Position numbers and translations under genes: made by a program
The notes under the pieces: model-generated
Database searches by the model: none
What the model was told of the DNA's origin: nothing
What the model saw: the letters and a program-made list of their open reading frames with translations, nothing else
Shown here: positions 1-7,629 of the stretch, in pieces
Numbering within the stretch: position 1 is the first letter of the stretch
How the letters are laid out: each line of letters begins with the position of its first letter
Source of the DNA: Eubacteriales bacterium
GTDB taxonomy: Bacteria > Bacillota > Clostridia > Lachnospirales > Lachnospiraceae
Assembly: GCA_030524585.1 (NCBI GenBank)
Contig: JAUNGJ010000032.1
Coordinates: 1-35,747 of the forward strand
Direction: 5' to 3'
Length of the DNA stretch: 35,747 bases

Positions 1-50
1 GCGCTACGTTCGGGACGTAGAGGTCGCAGGTTCAAATCCTGTCACTCCGA
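1..50 (+). tRNA. tRNA-Pro (anticodon CGG), 3' part
   Basis: The window opens inside a tRNA. A 5-bp anticodon stem (4-8 with 16-20) encloses a 7-nt loop, TTCGGGA, whose anticodon at 11-13 is CGG, reading the proline codon CCG. The T arm follows with the TTCAAAT loop, and the acceptor strand CACTCCG plus discriminator A ends at 50. CCA is not encoded. The D arm and 5' acceptor strand lie outside the window. Confidence 0.9.
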
Positions 51-61
51 TTTTTTATTGC

Positions 62-102
62 ATACCACAAAGCTTGAAGGTACAAGCCTTGTGGTATTTT
101 TT
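62..102 (+). terminator. Rho-independent terminator of the tRNA transcript
   Basis: A near-perfect 15-bp stem (62-76 with 83-97, one A/C mismatch) and a 6-nt loop are followed by a run of six T. It ends the tRNA transcript before the next gene. Confidence 0.85.
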
Positions 103-153
103 CTATTATGCAAAAAGAATTCTGTATAAAGAATTATGAAAATATTGCAGATT

Positions 154-176
154 TCTCATAAAGAGAGATTATGAGA
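154..176. promoter_or_regulatory. inverted repeat upstream of the first CDS
   Basis: TCTCATAA (154-161) and TTATGAGA (169-176) form a perfect 8-bp inverted repeat with a 7-nt spacer, about 45 bp before the start codon at 220. It could be an operator for the two-gene unit. No regulator is identifiable, and an AT-rich chance repeat is possible. Confidence 0.25.
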
Positions 177-219
177 GAATAGTTGCAGCGTTGGCAGTGG
201 TATTACAAAGGATAAGAGT

Positions 220-1551
220 ATGGTGTTTTTGTATTTTAGTGATTTGCTTCCGGCTTTTTTGTCATGTATTATTTTTTCTTTTTTAGCTATGGCACATCGG
301 ATTTTGCTTCCGTCGAAATATAGCTCTTTTTTACAATTTAAGCAGGAGGAAGATGAAAAAAAGACTGCTCAAAGTACTTTGATCCGAATTATATATTTAA
401 TTGTAGGGACGATTTTTTTGTATCGGATCGCTGCTTTTACGGAAAAGCAGATCGCGGTAGGAATTTTTATCTCATGCTTTTTGAACGTATGGCCGGCAAT
501 CATTGAAAATCACTTGTTAAAAGTAAAGAAAGCGAAAACAGAATGGCTGCTTTTGTTAGGGTATCTTAGTTTTATCGGGTTTTCAATCTTAGTTGAAATC
601 GTAACAATAAGATTGTTTTTACCTGTTCTTTTGGGCGATGAAAGTATATATTGGTTAGATAATCAGGCCGTTTCCATCTTTTTTACATTGATTGCAATGG
701 CGATACCGATCCCGGTAGAATCTGTTATTGCAAAATTTACGCATGTTGTGGTAACTCAGAAGATCGATACTTTCTGGGAGGAAGTATACATATGTGAACG
801 CCAAATCAACATTAAAAACAATAGGATCGAAGCGAACAAATATATAATTGATGATGTGGCAAAGGGAAATGATATAAATATTGAATTTTTGAAAACGATT
901 CTTAATCTGGAATGCTTTTATAGAGAGCGTTTGTATAATCGTTTTGCCGAAGTGATAATAACGAGGTTTTTCAGTCATTATGCTATAAAAAGGGATATTT
1001 CCGTGGGAATTGCGCAAATAAAAATTTCTACTGCACAAAAAATATTACGGGAAAATCCTCATTCGTTTGTCAAAGGGATCTGTGATGACGAAATGAATAT
1101 AAAACTATGCGGGAAATATATTAAAATTTTAATAGAAGAATATTATTTTCGGCTGGAAAATGAACAGGGATATATGGAAAGCCGGTTTACAGACGTATAT
1201 GATTATGTGGCCTGCCAGTATCTGGGAGGGATTCCCGATAATAAAGAAAGAACGATATTGATATATAGTGCAGTCCTTCGAAGTGTTTTAAAAGACGCAC
1301 CTGTATATTACTGTGGTTCGAATGATTCGGATAAATATTATCTTACCTTGAAGGGAAATGACGCGATTTCATATATGCAGTACAAAGAGCTGAAAGAGCG
1401 TGTCAGCTTCAATGGAATCATACAAAGAGAAGTATATGTAAATTCGTTGGAATTTGTACTGGAAATGGAGATAATATGTGCAAGTTTGTATGACCTGCAA
1501 GCAATAAGGGAACTTGCGGAAGCTTATAACATATCGGTGGCGTTTGGGTAA
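220..1551 (+). CDS. polytopic membrane protein with C-terminal soluble domain, unknown function
   Basis: I do not recognise this 443-residue protein. About five hydrophobic segments fill residues 5-168 (about 5-25, 54-71, 76-95, 108-132, 149-167). The basic loops (KVKKAKTE near 101-108, the segment near 40-50) suggest by the positive-inside rule that the C-terminal ~270 residues are cytoplasmic. That domain holds GIAQIKISTA (263-272), which resembles the G-x-x-Q-I-x-x-S/T-A signature of lysozyme-like lytic transglycosylases, preceded by acidic residues E231 and E244. No signal peptide or catalytic family can be assigned. The start is ATG at 220 with an AAGGATAAG-like ribosome site. The LtaS-like gene follows after 26 bp on the same strand, so the two are probably one transcript. 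Codon usage is more AT-rich than in the neighbours, which may mean recent acquisition. Confidence 0.75.
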   Translation: MVFLYFSDLLPAFLSCIIFSFLAMAHRILLPSKYSSFLQFKQEEDEKKTAQSTLIRIIYLIVGTIFLYRIAAFTEKQIAVGIFISCFLNVWPAIIENHLLKVKKAKTEWLLLLGYLSFIGFSILVEIVTIRLFLPVLLGDESIYWLDNQAVSIFFTLIAMAIPIPVESVIAKFTHVVVTQKIDTFWEEVYICERQINIKNNRIEANKYIIDDVAKGNDINIEFLKTILNLECFYRERLYNRFAEVIITRFFSHYAIKRDISVGIAQIKISTAQKILRENPHSFVKGICDDEMNIKLCGKYIKILIEEYYFRLENEQGYMESRFTDVYDYVACQYLGGIPDNKERTILIYSAVLRSVLKDAPVYYCGSNDSDKYYLTLKGNDAISYMQYKELKERVSFNGIIQREVYVNSLEFVLEMEIICASLYDLQAIRELAEAYNISVAFG

Positions 1552-1577
1552 TTCATAAAGAGTTTGAGGATAAAGGC

Positions 1578-3638
1578 ATGGAAGAACATAGGCGATCAAT
1601 TACATTACCAATCTATTTTTCACTTCTTTTGATCTATCTGGAAACAGTATTTCATATTTATGAATTTGGGTCTCTGACAGGAGCCTTCTTTTTCGTGATT
1701 TTGTTTTCTGTTATGGCAGGGGTACTGCTTGGTGCAGTGGCAGGAGAGTTTCGTAAAAGAGGCTCCTACATAATTACAATTATATTTACGGCGGTTCTGT
1801 GTATTTTCTTTTGCGCTGAAGCAGTATATCGGTCAGTATTTCAGAAATTTCTGGCTCTTTTTAGCATGTTGAATGTGGCGGGGCAGGCGTTGGATTTTGT
1901 AGACGTTATCGGAAAAAATATTTTACTTAGTTTGGTTGGAATTATTCTGTTTTTGGTTCCGATTCCACTTTTGATCGTTGGCAAACGCAAGGGGATCATT
2001 CGTCTGGAACGGTATTCTCTGAAGCAGTTTCTAAAAAGACTGGCCATTGCCTGCGAATGCTATCTGGCGGCAATCCTTATTTTGGGCTGTATGAGCCAGG
2101 AGCCATATAGTCTGAATGATATTTATTATCATAATGTGTCTACGGATATGACAGTAGAACGCTTTGGCGTAATCACCATGAACCGGCTGGACGCTTTCTA
2201 TATGATCGCGGGAAAACCGACGAGAATGCTGCAGATCACTGAGGTCGAGGAAACGGAAGAGATTCAGGAGCCGGAAGAACCGGAGATCGATACCTCTCCA
2301 AATACGATGGAGATTGATTTTGACGGAATTACGGCCTCGGCGCCGAATGAGTCGGTGGTACAGCTGACCCAGTATTTTCAATCGCAGTCCGGAACGAGGA
2401 AGAATGAATATACGGGAATGTTTGAAGGCTATAATGTGATTTTTATTACGGCGGAAGGATTCTCCAGCTATGTAATCGATGAAGAGCGTACGCCTACTTT
2501 GTACCGGCTGAAAAATGAAGGATTTGTATTCAATCATTACTATACGCCAGGCTGGTATGGCAGCACTTCCGACGGGGAGTATGCGAATCTGACAGGACTT
2601 CTCCCGACGGATGGCATTGTATCGATGAAGCTTGCCGGCGAGCAGCAGAAGAATATGTATTTTACCCTGGGGAGACAGTTGGAGCGCCTGGGATATACTT
2701 TAAACGGATACCATAATAACAGCTATACCTATTATGGAAGAGATTTGTCACATCCGAATATGGGATATAACTGGTACGGTACAGGAAACTGGTTTGTGCC
2801 GGAGACAACCGAGAGCGGAAGTGAATACTGGCCGCAGTCGGATCTGCAGCTGATGTTGCAGAGTATGGACATGTATATGGACAGTGAGCCGTTTCATACA
2901 TATTATATGACGGTCAGCGGGCATATGCTGTATGATGTGAACAGTAACCAGATGGCGTACCGGAATTATGACGCAGTGGCGGATCTTCCGTATACCGAGA
3001 CGACCAAGGGGTATCTTGCCTGCCAGATGGAGCTTGAGAAAGCCATGAATACCCTGGTTGGCGAATTGGAAGAGCGAGGAATTGCAGACCACACGGTAAT
3101 CGTGCTGAGCGCGGATCATATTCCCTATGATGATAAGCCGGTTTGTGATGAACTTGCGGGACATGAACTGGATGCGGGAATTGAATGGTATGAGAATGAT
3201 CTGATCATCTGGGCAGGAAGTATGGAAGAGCCGGTCGTGGTGGATAAATATTGTTATGATGTGGATATTCTGCCGACGATTTCCAATCTTCTTGGCTTGG
3301 AATATGATTCCAGACTGATGATCGGACAGGATATTCTGTCCGATTCGGAGCAGCTGGTATGTTTTCCAAACCGAAGCTTCATATCCGGAAAATGTATGTA
3401 TAATGCGGTGAATGGAACGGTGACTCCTCTGACAGAAGAAGAGGTCACCCAGGAATATCTGGATAACCTCTCGGCAATCGTTTATAATAAATTCAATGTA
3501 TCCGCAATGATTTTGAATGAAGACTATTACCAGTATCTGGACGGACACATCACTTCCCGGGCCGAGGAAAACTCTGCTAAGGAGACGGGGGAGAAAACGG
3601 ACATGAGCGCAGATAAGGAATCAGCAGAGCAAGAGTGA
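1578..3638 (+). CDS. LtaS-like phosphoglycerol transferase / sulfatase-fold membrane enzyme
   Basis: 686 residues. Five predicted membrane helices (about 8-28, 34-56, 64-84, 112-134, 153-170) and an acidic linker precede an extracellular alkaline-phosphatase-superfamily domain (about 265-590). Its motifs line up with lipoteichoic acid synthase: metal-binding E293 in ITAEGFSSY, the likely nucleophile T330 in GSTSDGEY (compare KTSDSEF of LtaS), and D513-H514 in SADH. Family members transfer glycerol-phosphate from phosphatidylglycerol to a polymer or glycolipid at the outer face. The C-terminal ~40 residues are low-complexity, charged (rich in E, K, S) and dispensable-looking; they are encoded where the gene overlaps the convergent MATE gene. 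Whether this is the main LTA synthase or a paralogue that decorates another glycan cannot be told here. Confidence 0.85.
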   Translation: MEEHRRSITLPIYFSLLLIYLETVFHIYEFGSLTGAFFFVILFSVMAGVLLGAVAGEFRKRGSYIITIIFTAVLCIFFCAEAVYRSVFQKFLALFSMLNVAGQALDFVDVIGKNILLSLVGIILFLVPIPLLIVGKRKGIIRLERYSLKQFLKRLAIACECYLAAILILGCMSQEPYSLNDIYYHNVSTDMTVERFGVITMNRLDAFYMIAGKPTRMLQITEVEETEEIQEPEEPEIDTSPNTMEIDFDGITASAPNESVVQLTQYFQSQSGTRKNEYTGMFEGYNVIFITAEGFSSYVIDEERTPTLYRLKNEGFVFNHYYTPGWYGSTSDGEYANLTGLLPTDGIVSMKLAGEQQKNMYFTLGRQLERLGYTLNGYHNNSYTYYGRDLSHPNMGYNWYGTGNWFVPETTESGSEYWPQSDLQLMLQSMDMYMDSEPFHTYYMTVSGHMLYDVNSNQMAYRNYDAVADLPYTETTKGYLACQMELEKAMNTLVGELEERGIADHTVIVLSADHIPYDDKPVCDELAGHELDAGIEWYENDLIIWAGSMEEPVVVDKYCYDVDILPTISNLLGLEYDSRLMIGQDILSDSEQLVCFPNRSFISGKCMYNAVNGTVTPLTEEEVTQEYLDNLSAIVYNKFNVSAMILNEDYYQYLDGHITSRAEENSAKETGEKTDMSADKESAEQE

Positions 3639-4914
3639 GCAAAAGACTCAGGATTTCTGAAACCAGCGGGCTCCACCAGATCCCGGCTCCGCCCAAAAGC
3701 CACGTCATAAGCAGCAGGCTTAACGCAAGCATGACCATTCCCCTGGCAAGTGAGATGAGGGTGGCGGCCGCTGGTCGCTCGACGGCTGTAAAATATGCCC
3801 CGATGACCACATTATATCCCGCAAGCAGGAAGGATAATGTAAATATACGGAATACCCGCACGCTGTAGGAGATCAGGCCGCTGTTTGCAGAAGAAATAAA
3901 CAAGCGTACGATGTGTTCCGTGCCCGTCATACATACAATAGTAAAGGCAAGAGAGGAAACTACCACTGCCAGGATTCCATAGCGAAATAGTCTTCCGCAT
4001 TTGTGCATATGTTTTTTGCCATAGTAATAGCTGATCAAAGGCTGGTATCCCTGTGCAATGCCGACCATGGTCATGACCGCCAGAGAATTTACGTAAGAAA
4101 TGATGGTGTAGCTTACCAGAGCATTTTCATTCAGGAAATGGATGATCGCCTGATTAAAAAGGAAAATGATCAGCCCAGGGGATAACTCCGTAATACCGGA
4201 GGGTATCCCGTTTTTTATTTCCCGCCAGATCAGCGGGATATCCAGATGAAATCTGGTAAATTTAATGACGCCATTTTTCCCGCAGAAGTGAAACAGATAC
4301 ATGGCAATCAGCGCAACATGGGAGACGCCGGTTGCAAGGGCGGCTCCGCGGATGCCCATATGCAGCCGCATGACCATCAGGTAATCCAAAACCACATTCA
4401 GCAGAGAGCCGGCTGTTACGATGAAAGTTGCCATTTTGGGATAACCGTCGGTTTTGATGATAGTTTCGAAGGAATAGGACAAAATAAATAATCCGGAAAA
4501 CGGTGCAATTGCACCCAGATAATCCAGTACATATTCCATATTTACATCGGTTGCGCCTAAGAACAGAGCAATCGGCCGCAGGTTCAGCATCACCAATACG
4601 GTAATTACAATAGAAAATACGGTGAGCAGGAAAATGTTCTGGGAAAACACTTCGTTCGCTTTTTTGCCTTTCTTTTCCCCAAGCATAATCGCTACTACGG
4701 TAGAAGTGCCTACCGCAAACAAAATAGATACAGCATATAACGCCATGATGTATGGCATGGAAATGTTGACGGCGGTGAGGGCTATTTCTGACACGCCCCG
4801 CGCCACAAAGAGTCCATCTACCATCGTGTACAGCGAAAACACCCACTGGGCTGCAACGGACGGAATGATGAACCTGAAAAAATCGCCTTTCAGGGACTTC
4901 CCCTCCAGCTTCAT
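3577..4914 (-). CDS. MATE-family multidrug/sodium antiporter
   Basis: 445 residues with about twelve hydrophobic segments, the usual MATE length and architecture in two six-helix halves. Typical family stretches are the N-terminal FFRFIIPSVAAQW followed by YTMVDGLFVARGVSE, and the mid-protein GIAQGYQPLISYYYG. The family exports cationic drugs or metabolites in exchange for Na+ or H+. The start at 4914 has a GGAGG site 8 nt upstream. The last 62 bp overlap tail-to-tail with the LtaS-like gene, and no terminator is visible between the two stops. A 19-bp inverted repeat just upstream (4939-4957) could bind a regulator. The substrate is unknown. Confidence 0.88.
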   Translation of the reverse strand: MKLEGKSLKGDFFRFIIPSVAAQWVFSLYTMVDGLFVARGVSEIALTAVNISMPYIMALYAVSILFAVGTSTVVAIMLGEKKGKKANEVFSQNIFLLTVFSIVITVLVMLNLRPIALFLGATDVNMEYVLDYLGAIAPFSGLFILSYSFETIIKTDGYPKMATFIVTAGSLLNVVLDYLMVMRLHMGIRGAALATGVSHVALIAMYLFHFCGKNGVIKFTRFHLDIPLIWREIKNGIPSGITELSPGLIIFLFNQAIIHFLNENALVSYTIISYVNSLAVMTMVGIAQGYQPLISYYYGKKHMHKCGRLFRYGILAVVVSSLAFTIVCMTGTEHIVRLFISSANSGLISYSVRVFRIFTLSFLLAGYNVVIGAYFTAVERPAAATLISLARGMVMLALSLLLMTWLLGGAGIWWSPLVSEILSLLLTLALLIPYLRSCPFSPPSP

Positions 4915-4938
4915 GATAAAACCTCCAATCCATACCCG

Positions 4939-4957
4939 TTGAACTTCGAATGTTCAA
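4939..4957. promoter_or_regulatory. operator-like palindrome upstream of the MATE gene
   Basis: TTGAAC (4939-4944) and GTTCAA (4952-4957) are perfect inverted arms around TTCGAAT; a further GTTCT half-site lies at 4965-4969. The palindrome sits 25-43 bp before the MATE start codon, where MarR- or TetR-type repressors often bind exporter promoters. No regulator gene is adjacent, so the assignment is inference. Confidence 0.35.
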
Positions 4958-5072
4958 TAAGTATGTTCTAATAATACCTGATAATAGGGAAATAGGCAAG
5001 TGCGGACAGAAAGGCGTGTTGTCTGCCGCGGAGAAAACCGGAAGAGTCCACGGAACGATTCGGAAAAAACTG

Positions 5073-5101
5073 TTGACGTTTGCCGAAAAATAGTATAGAA
5101 T
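5073..5101 (+). promoter_or_regulatory. sigma-A-type promoter of the T-box/oxidoreductase operon
   Basis: TTGACG (5073-5078), a 17-bp spacer, and TAGAAT (5096-5101) fit the vegetative consensus and lie about 45 bp before the T-box Stem I. ATAGAATCTA (5095-5104), overlapping the -10, is repeated inverted as TAGATTCTAT at 5137-5146. Other bases between the MATE gene and this promoter (4958-5072) show nothing further. Confidence 0.7.
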
Positions 5102-5146
5102 CTACTTAGTGTAAAAACAGATTGCACTCTATAAGTTAGATTCTAT

Positions 5147-5391
5147 GAAGAGAAGGAGTAGGAGTCAGATACTCACCTACAGAGAGTTGCCGGTGGTGAA
5201 AGGCAATGGGAGCCCGACTTTGAAAATCATCTCTGAGAATGGAGACTGAAGAACGGATCGTAAGTTTCCACGGGTGTTTCCCGTTATAGGAACCACGTAT
5301 GTTGGTGCGTTGTATTCGTACTTGTTTTATGAAAAACAGGGTGGTTGCGGAATCGATTCAGGTCCGTCCCTATTTGGGGCGGACCTTTTTT
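5147..5391 (+). ncRNA. T-box leader (tRNA-sensing riboswitch), probable Ile specifier
   Basis: The parts of a T-box are present in order. Stem I shows AGTA (5157-5160), the AGAGAG element (5180-5185), an apical TTGCC...GGCAA hairpin and the closing CTCTGAG. A CCGTTATAGG stretch precedes the T-box sequence AGGGTGGTTGCGGA (5338-5351). The terminator is GGTCCGTCCC (5361-5370) paired with GGGGCGGACC (5376-5385), then six T. The T-box departs from the usual AGGGTGGNACCGCG, but the alternative antiterminator still forms: AGGG with CCCT (5368-5371), a TGGTT bulge able to pair with tRNA NCCA, and GCGGA with TCCGT. The best specifier candidate is ATC (5226-5228, Ile), followed by A and 9 nt from the end of Stem I, the same spacing as AAC in the aspS leader. 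The specifier call is weaker than the T-box call. Confidence 0.85.
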
Positions 5392-5482
5392 GTGCAATAG
5401 ATCCCTATTGCACAAAAAACGCACTTCGTGCAACGATGCGCAGCTCGCGGATAGGAAGCTGCTGCAATGCAGCCCGCTCGCG
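5390..5482 (+). repeat. hairpin-dense segment between T-box terminator and porG
   Basis: Directly after the T-box terminator lies a perfect 11-bp inverted repeat, TTGTGCAATAG (5390-5400) with CTATTGCACAA (5405-5415). Smaller hairpins follow: GCAC-TTC-GTGC (5421-5431), GCAGCT...AGCTGC, and GCTGC-AAT-GCAGC (5461-5473). The GC-rich, palindromic composition differs from the flanks and suggests an inserted repeat element or a structured RNA. I do not recognise the family. Confidence 0.5.
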
Positions 5483-5488
5483 CGCGAA

Positions 5489-5513
5489 GATTGCGCAAAA
5501 GCGCAATCTTTTT
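5489..5513 (+). terminator. second intrinsic terminator upstream of porG
   Basis: GATTGCGC (5489-5496), an AAAA loop, GCGCAATC (5501-5508) and five T make a textbook terminator only 45 nt before the porG start, downstream of the T-box terminator. Transcripts released by the T-box would still meet it, so it either lowers operon output or is itself controlled. Confidence 0.7.
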
Positions 5514-5557
5514 CATACTAACATATAAAATAAAGTTGAAAGGATGGATGAAGGAAC

Positions 5558-6130
5558 ATGAGTAACCACACAGAAATCAGATGGCATGGCCGGGGCGGCC
5601 AGGGCGCCAAGACAGCTGCTCTGCTCCTGGCAGACGTGGCATTTCAGACCGGAAAATACGTGCAGGGATTTCCTGAGTATGGGCCGGAGCGTATGGGAGC
5701 GCCGATCACAGCTTACAATCGAATCAGCGATACGGTGATCCGCGCACATTCTAATATCTATGATCCACAGTATGTAGTGGTTGTAGATGAATCTCTGCTG
5801 GAAGCCGTTGACGTGACCAGCGGGCTGAAGGAGGACGGTGCGATTCTCGTGAATACAGAGCGTACAAAGGAAGAGATCATTCCCCATTTAAAGGGATATA
5901 AGGGGGATGTATATGTGATCGACGCCAAGAAGATCTCTATGGCAGCGCTGGGGAAATATTTTCCGAACACCCCGCTTCTTGCGGCAATCGTGAAGGTGGC
6001 AGGTATCATGGATAAGGAAGTCTTCTTAAGAGAGATGCGGGCATCCTTTAACCATAAATTTGCCAGCAAGCCGGAAGTGATCGAAGGCAATATGAAGGCC
6101 CTTGAGAAGGCATTTGAGGAGGTGCACTAA
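5558..6130 (+). CDS. porG: 2-oxoacid:ferredoxin oxidoreductase, gamma subunit
   Basis: 190 residues, the usual length of the free-standing gamma subunit of four-subunit pyruvate or 2-oxoisovalerate:ferredoxin oxidoreductases. The N-terminus EIRWHGRGGQGAKTAALLLA is the family hallmark, and YGPERMGAPI follows near residue 42. This subunit helps bind coenzyme A in the cytoplasmic complex that decarboxylates a 2-oxoacid to its acyl-CoA and reduces ferredoxin. The ATG at 5558 has an AAGGA site, and the stop overlaps the next start by one base (TAATG). It is the first gene of the gamma-delta-alpha-beta operon behind the T-box. The symbol follows the pyruvate enzyme; the substrate could instead be a branched-chain oxoacid (vor). 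Confidence 0.9.
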   Translation: MSNHTEIRWHGRGGQGAKTAALLLADVAFQTGKYVQGFPEYGPERMGAPITAYNRISDTVIRAHSNIYDPQYVVVVDESLLEAVDVTSGLKEDGAILVNTERTKEEIIPHLKGYKGDVYVIDAKKISMAALGKYFPNTPLLAAIVKVAGIMDKEVFLREMRASFNHKFASKPEVIEGNMKALEKAFEEVH

Positions 6131-6432
6131 TGGCAACAGATATCAGTAAATTGGGATTAAAGACAAAATGGCAGGATCTGACAGAGGGGATGATCGTTGC
6201 GGGAGCAGGAACCTCCAAAGCATTCATGACAGGAGAGTGGAGCAGCGTCAAGCCGGAGTTTATTGAAGAGAAATGTAAACAGTGTCTGCTCTGTGTTCCG
6301 GTATGTCCGGACAGCTGTATTCCGGTGAAGGATAAAAAGAGAGCGGAATTTGACTATGATCACTGCAAAGGATGCGGCATCTGTGTAAAGGCATGTCCAT
6401 TCGGCGCGATTACAATGGAAGGGGTGAAGTAG
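6130..6432 (+). CDS. porD: 2-oxoacid:ferredoxin oxidoreductase, delta (2x[4Fe-4S]) subunit
   Basis: A 100-residue ferredoxin-like subunit. After a short N-terminal segment found in PorD/VorD proteins come two cluster motifs, CKQCLLCVPVCP (about 49-60) and CKGCGICVKACP (about 79-90), each of the C-x2-C-x2-C-x3-C-P type. It carries electrons from the thiamine-diphosphate site to external ferredoxin. Translation is coupled to porG: the ATG shares a base with its stop, and GAGGAGGTG lies just upstream. porA begins two bases after the stop. Confidence 0.93.
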   Translation: MATDISKLGLKTKWQDLTEGMIVAGAGTSKAFMTGEWSSVKPEFIEEKCKQCLLCVPVCPDSCIPVKDKKRAEFDYDHCKGCGICVKACPFGAITMEGVK

Positions 6433-6433
6433 G

Positions 6434-7615
6434 ATGGCAAAGAGAGATCGTTTATCAGGAAATGAAGCCGTTGCAATCGCGCTTCGTCAGATAAATCCGG
6501 ATGTATTTCCGGCATTTCCAATTACTCCGTCTACGGAGATTCCACAGTATTTTGCTTCTTTTGCGGCAAATGGACAGGTGGATACGGAGTTTATACCGGT
6601 GGAGAGTGAGCACAGCTCTATGAGCGCTGCAATCGGCGCATCGGCGGCAGGTGCAAGAGCTTTAACGGCAACTTCTTCCTGTGGACTTGCTTATATGTGG
6701 GAAGAATTATATATTGCAGCCTCCAACAGACTTCCTTTGGCGTTAGCGTTAGTAAACCGCGCCCTGTCCGGCCCGATCAATATCAACTGTGATCATTCTG
6801 ACAGTATGGGAGCCAGAGACTCCGGCTGGATCCAGATGTATGCGGAAAATAATCAGGAAGCTTATGATAATATGGTGCAGGCGTTCCGTATTTCTGAGCA
6901 CAGGGATGTAAGGCTTCCGATCATGATCTGCCAGGATGGATTTATCACCAGTCACGCGGTGGAGAATATTGAGCTTCTGGAGGATGAAGAAGTAAAGGGA
7001 TTTGTCGGAGAATATGAGCCGGAAAATTACCTTCTGAATCCGGAATGTCCGATGGCTCTGGGCCCTTATTCTGTAACCGATTTCTATATGGAAGCGAAGA
7101 GAAGCCAGGCAGAGGGAATGAAGCATGTGGAGCGTGTAGTGCTGGATGTGGCGAAGGAATTTGCGCAGGTTTCCGGCAGAGAATACGGCCTCTTTGAAGC
7201 ATATCGCCTGGAAGATGCCGACCGGGCGGTGGTAATGATCGGATCGGCAGCAGGAACCACCAAGGACGCCATCGACAGACTGCGTGAGAAAGGGGAAAAG
7301 GTCGGCCTTCTTAAGATTCGACTTTTCCGTCCGTTCCCGGCAGATGCGATTGCAGAGGCACTGAAGAATGTGAAGGCGGTGGCGGTTATGGACCGTGCGG
7401 AAGGATATTCCAACCAGGGTGGACCGCTGGGGGCTGATGTGATGGCAGCTCTGTTCCGTGCGAGAAGCAGAGCGCTGGCAGCCAATATCGTATATGGTCT
7501 TGGAGGACGTGATGTGCGTGTGGAGGATATGGAACAGGTATTTGCAGATTTGCAGACCATGATCGACAATGATGACGCAGGCGAGACTTATCGTTATATG
7601 GGTGTCAGAGAGTAA
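6434..7615 (+). CDS. porA: 2-oxoacid:ferredoxin oxidoreductase, alpha subunit
   Basis: 393 residues, normal for the alpha subunit of the four-subunit enzyme. The N-terminal pyrimidine-binding domain has AFPITPSTEIPQ near residue 27 and the conserved EHSSMSAAIGASAAGARALTA-type stretch; the C-terminal transketolase-like domain runs from about 250. With the beta subunit it forms the thiamine diphosphate site. NCBI-style annotation often names such proteins VorB or PorA; sequence alone does not settle pyruvate versus 2-oxoisovalerate. A single-chain ~1,170-residue pyruvate:ferredoxin oxidoreductase is the usual pyruvate enzyme in this bacterial group. That, with the probable Ile T-box, makes a branched-chain role plausible. 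Confidence 0.9.
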   Translation: MAKRDRLSGNEAVAIALRQINPDVFPAFPITPSTEIPQYFASFAANGQVDTEFIPVESEHSSMSAAIGASAAGARALTATSSCGLAYMWEELYIAASNRLPLALALVNRALSGPININCDHSDSMGARDSGWIQMYAENNQEAYDNMVQAFRISEHRDVRLPIMICQDGFITSHAVENIELLEDEEVKGFVGEYEPENYLLNPECPMALGPYSVTDFYMEAKRSQAEGMKHVERVVLDVAKEFAQVSGREYGLFEAYRLEDADRAVVMIGSAAGTTKDAIDRLREKGEKVGLLKIRLFRPFPADAIAEALKNVKAVAVMDRAEGYSNQGGPLGADVMAALFRARSRALAANIVYGLGGRDVRVEDMEQVFADLQTMIDNDDAGETYRYMGVRE

Positions 7616-7629
7616 GGAGGGACGCAGAG

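Noticed and set aside
2748-3548. Open frame of 266 codons on the minus strand inside the LtaS-like gene
   Set aside because: It mirrors a gene with clear family motifs, has no ribosome site and gives a protein of unnatural composition. Similar shadows at 4262-4999, 7084-7569, 12633-13487, 17008-17790 and 25697-26392 were rejected for the same reason.
5390-5513. CRISPR-like or MITE-like array
   Set aside because: The hairpins differ from one another, there are no equal spacers, and no terminal repeats or target duplications could be defined by eye.
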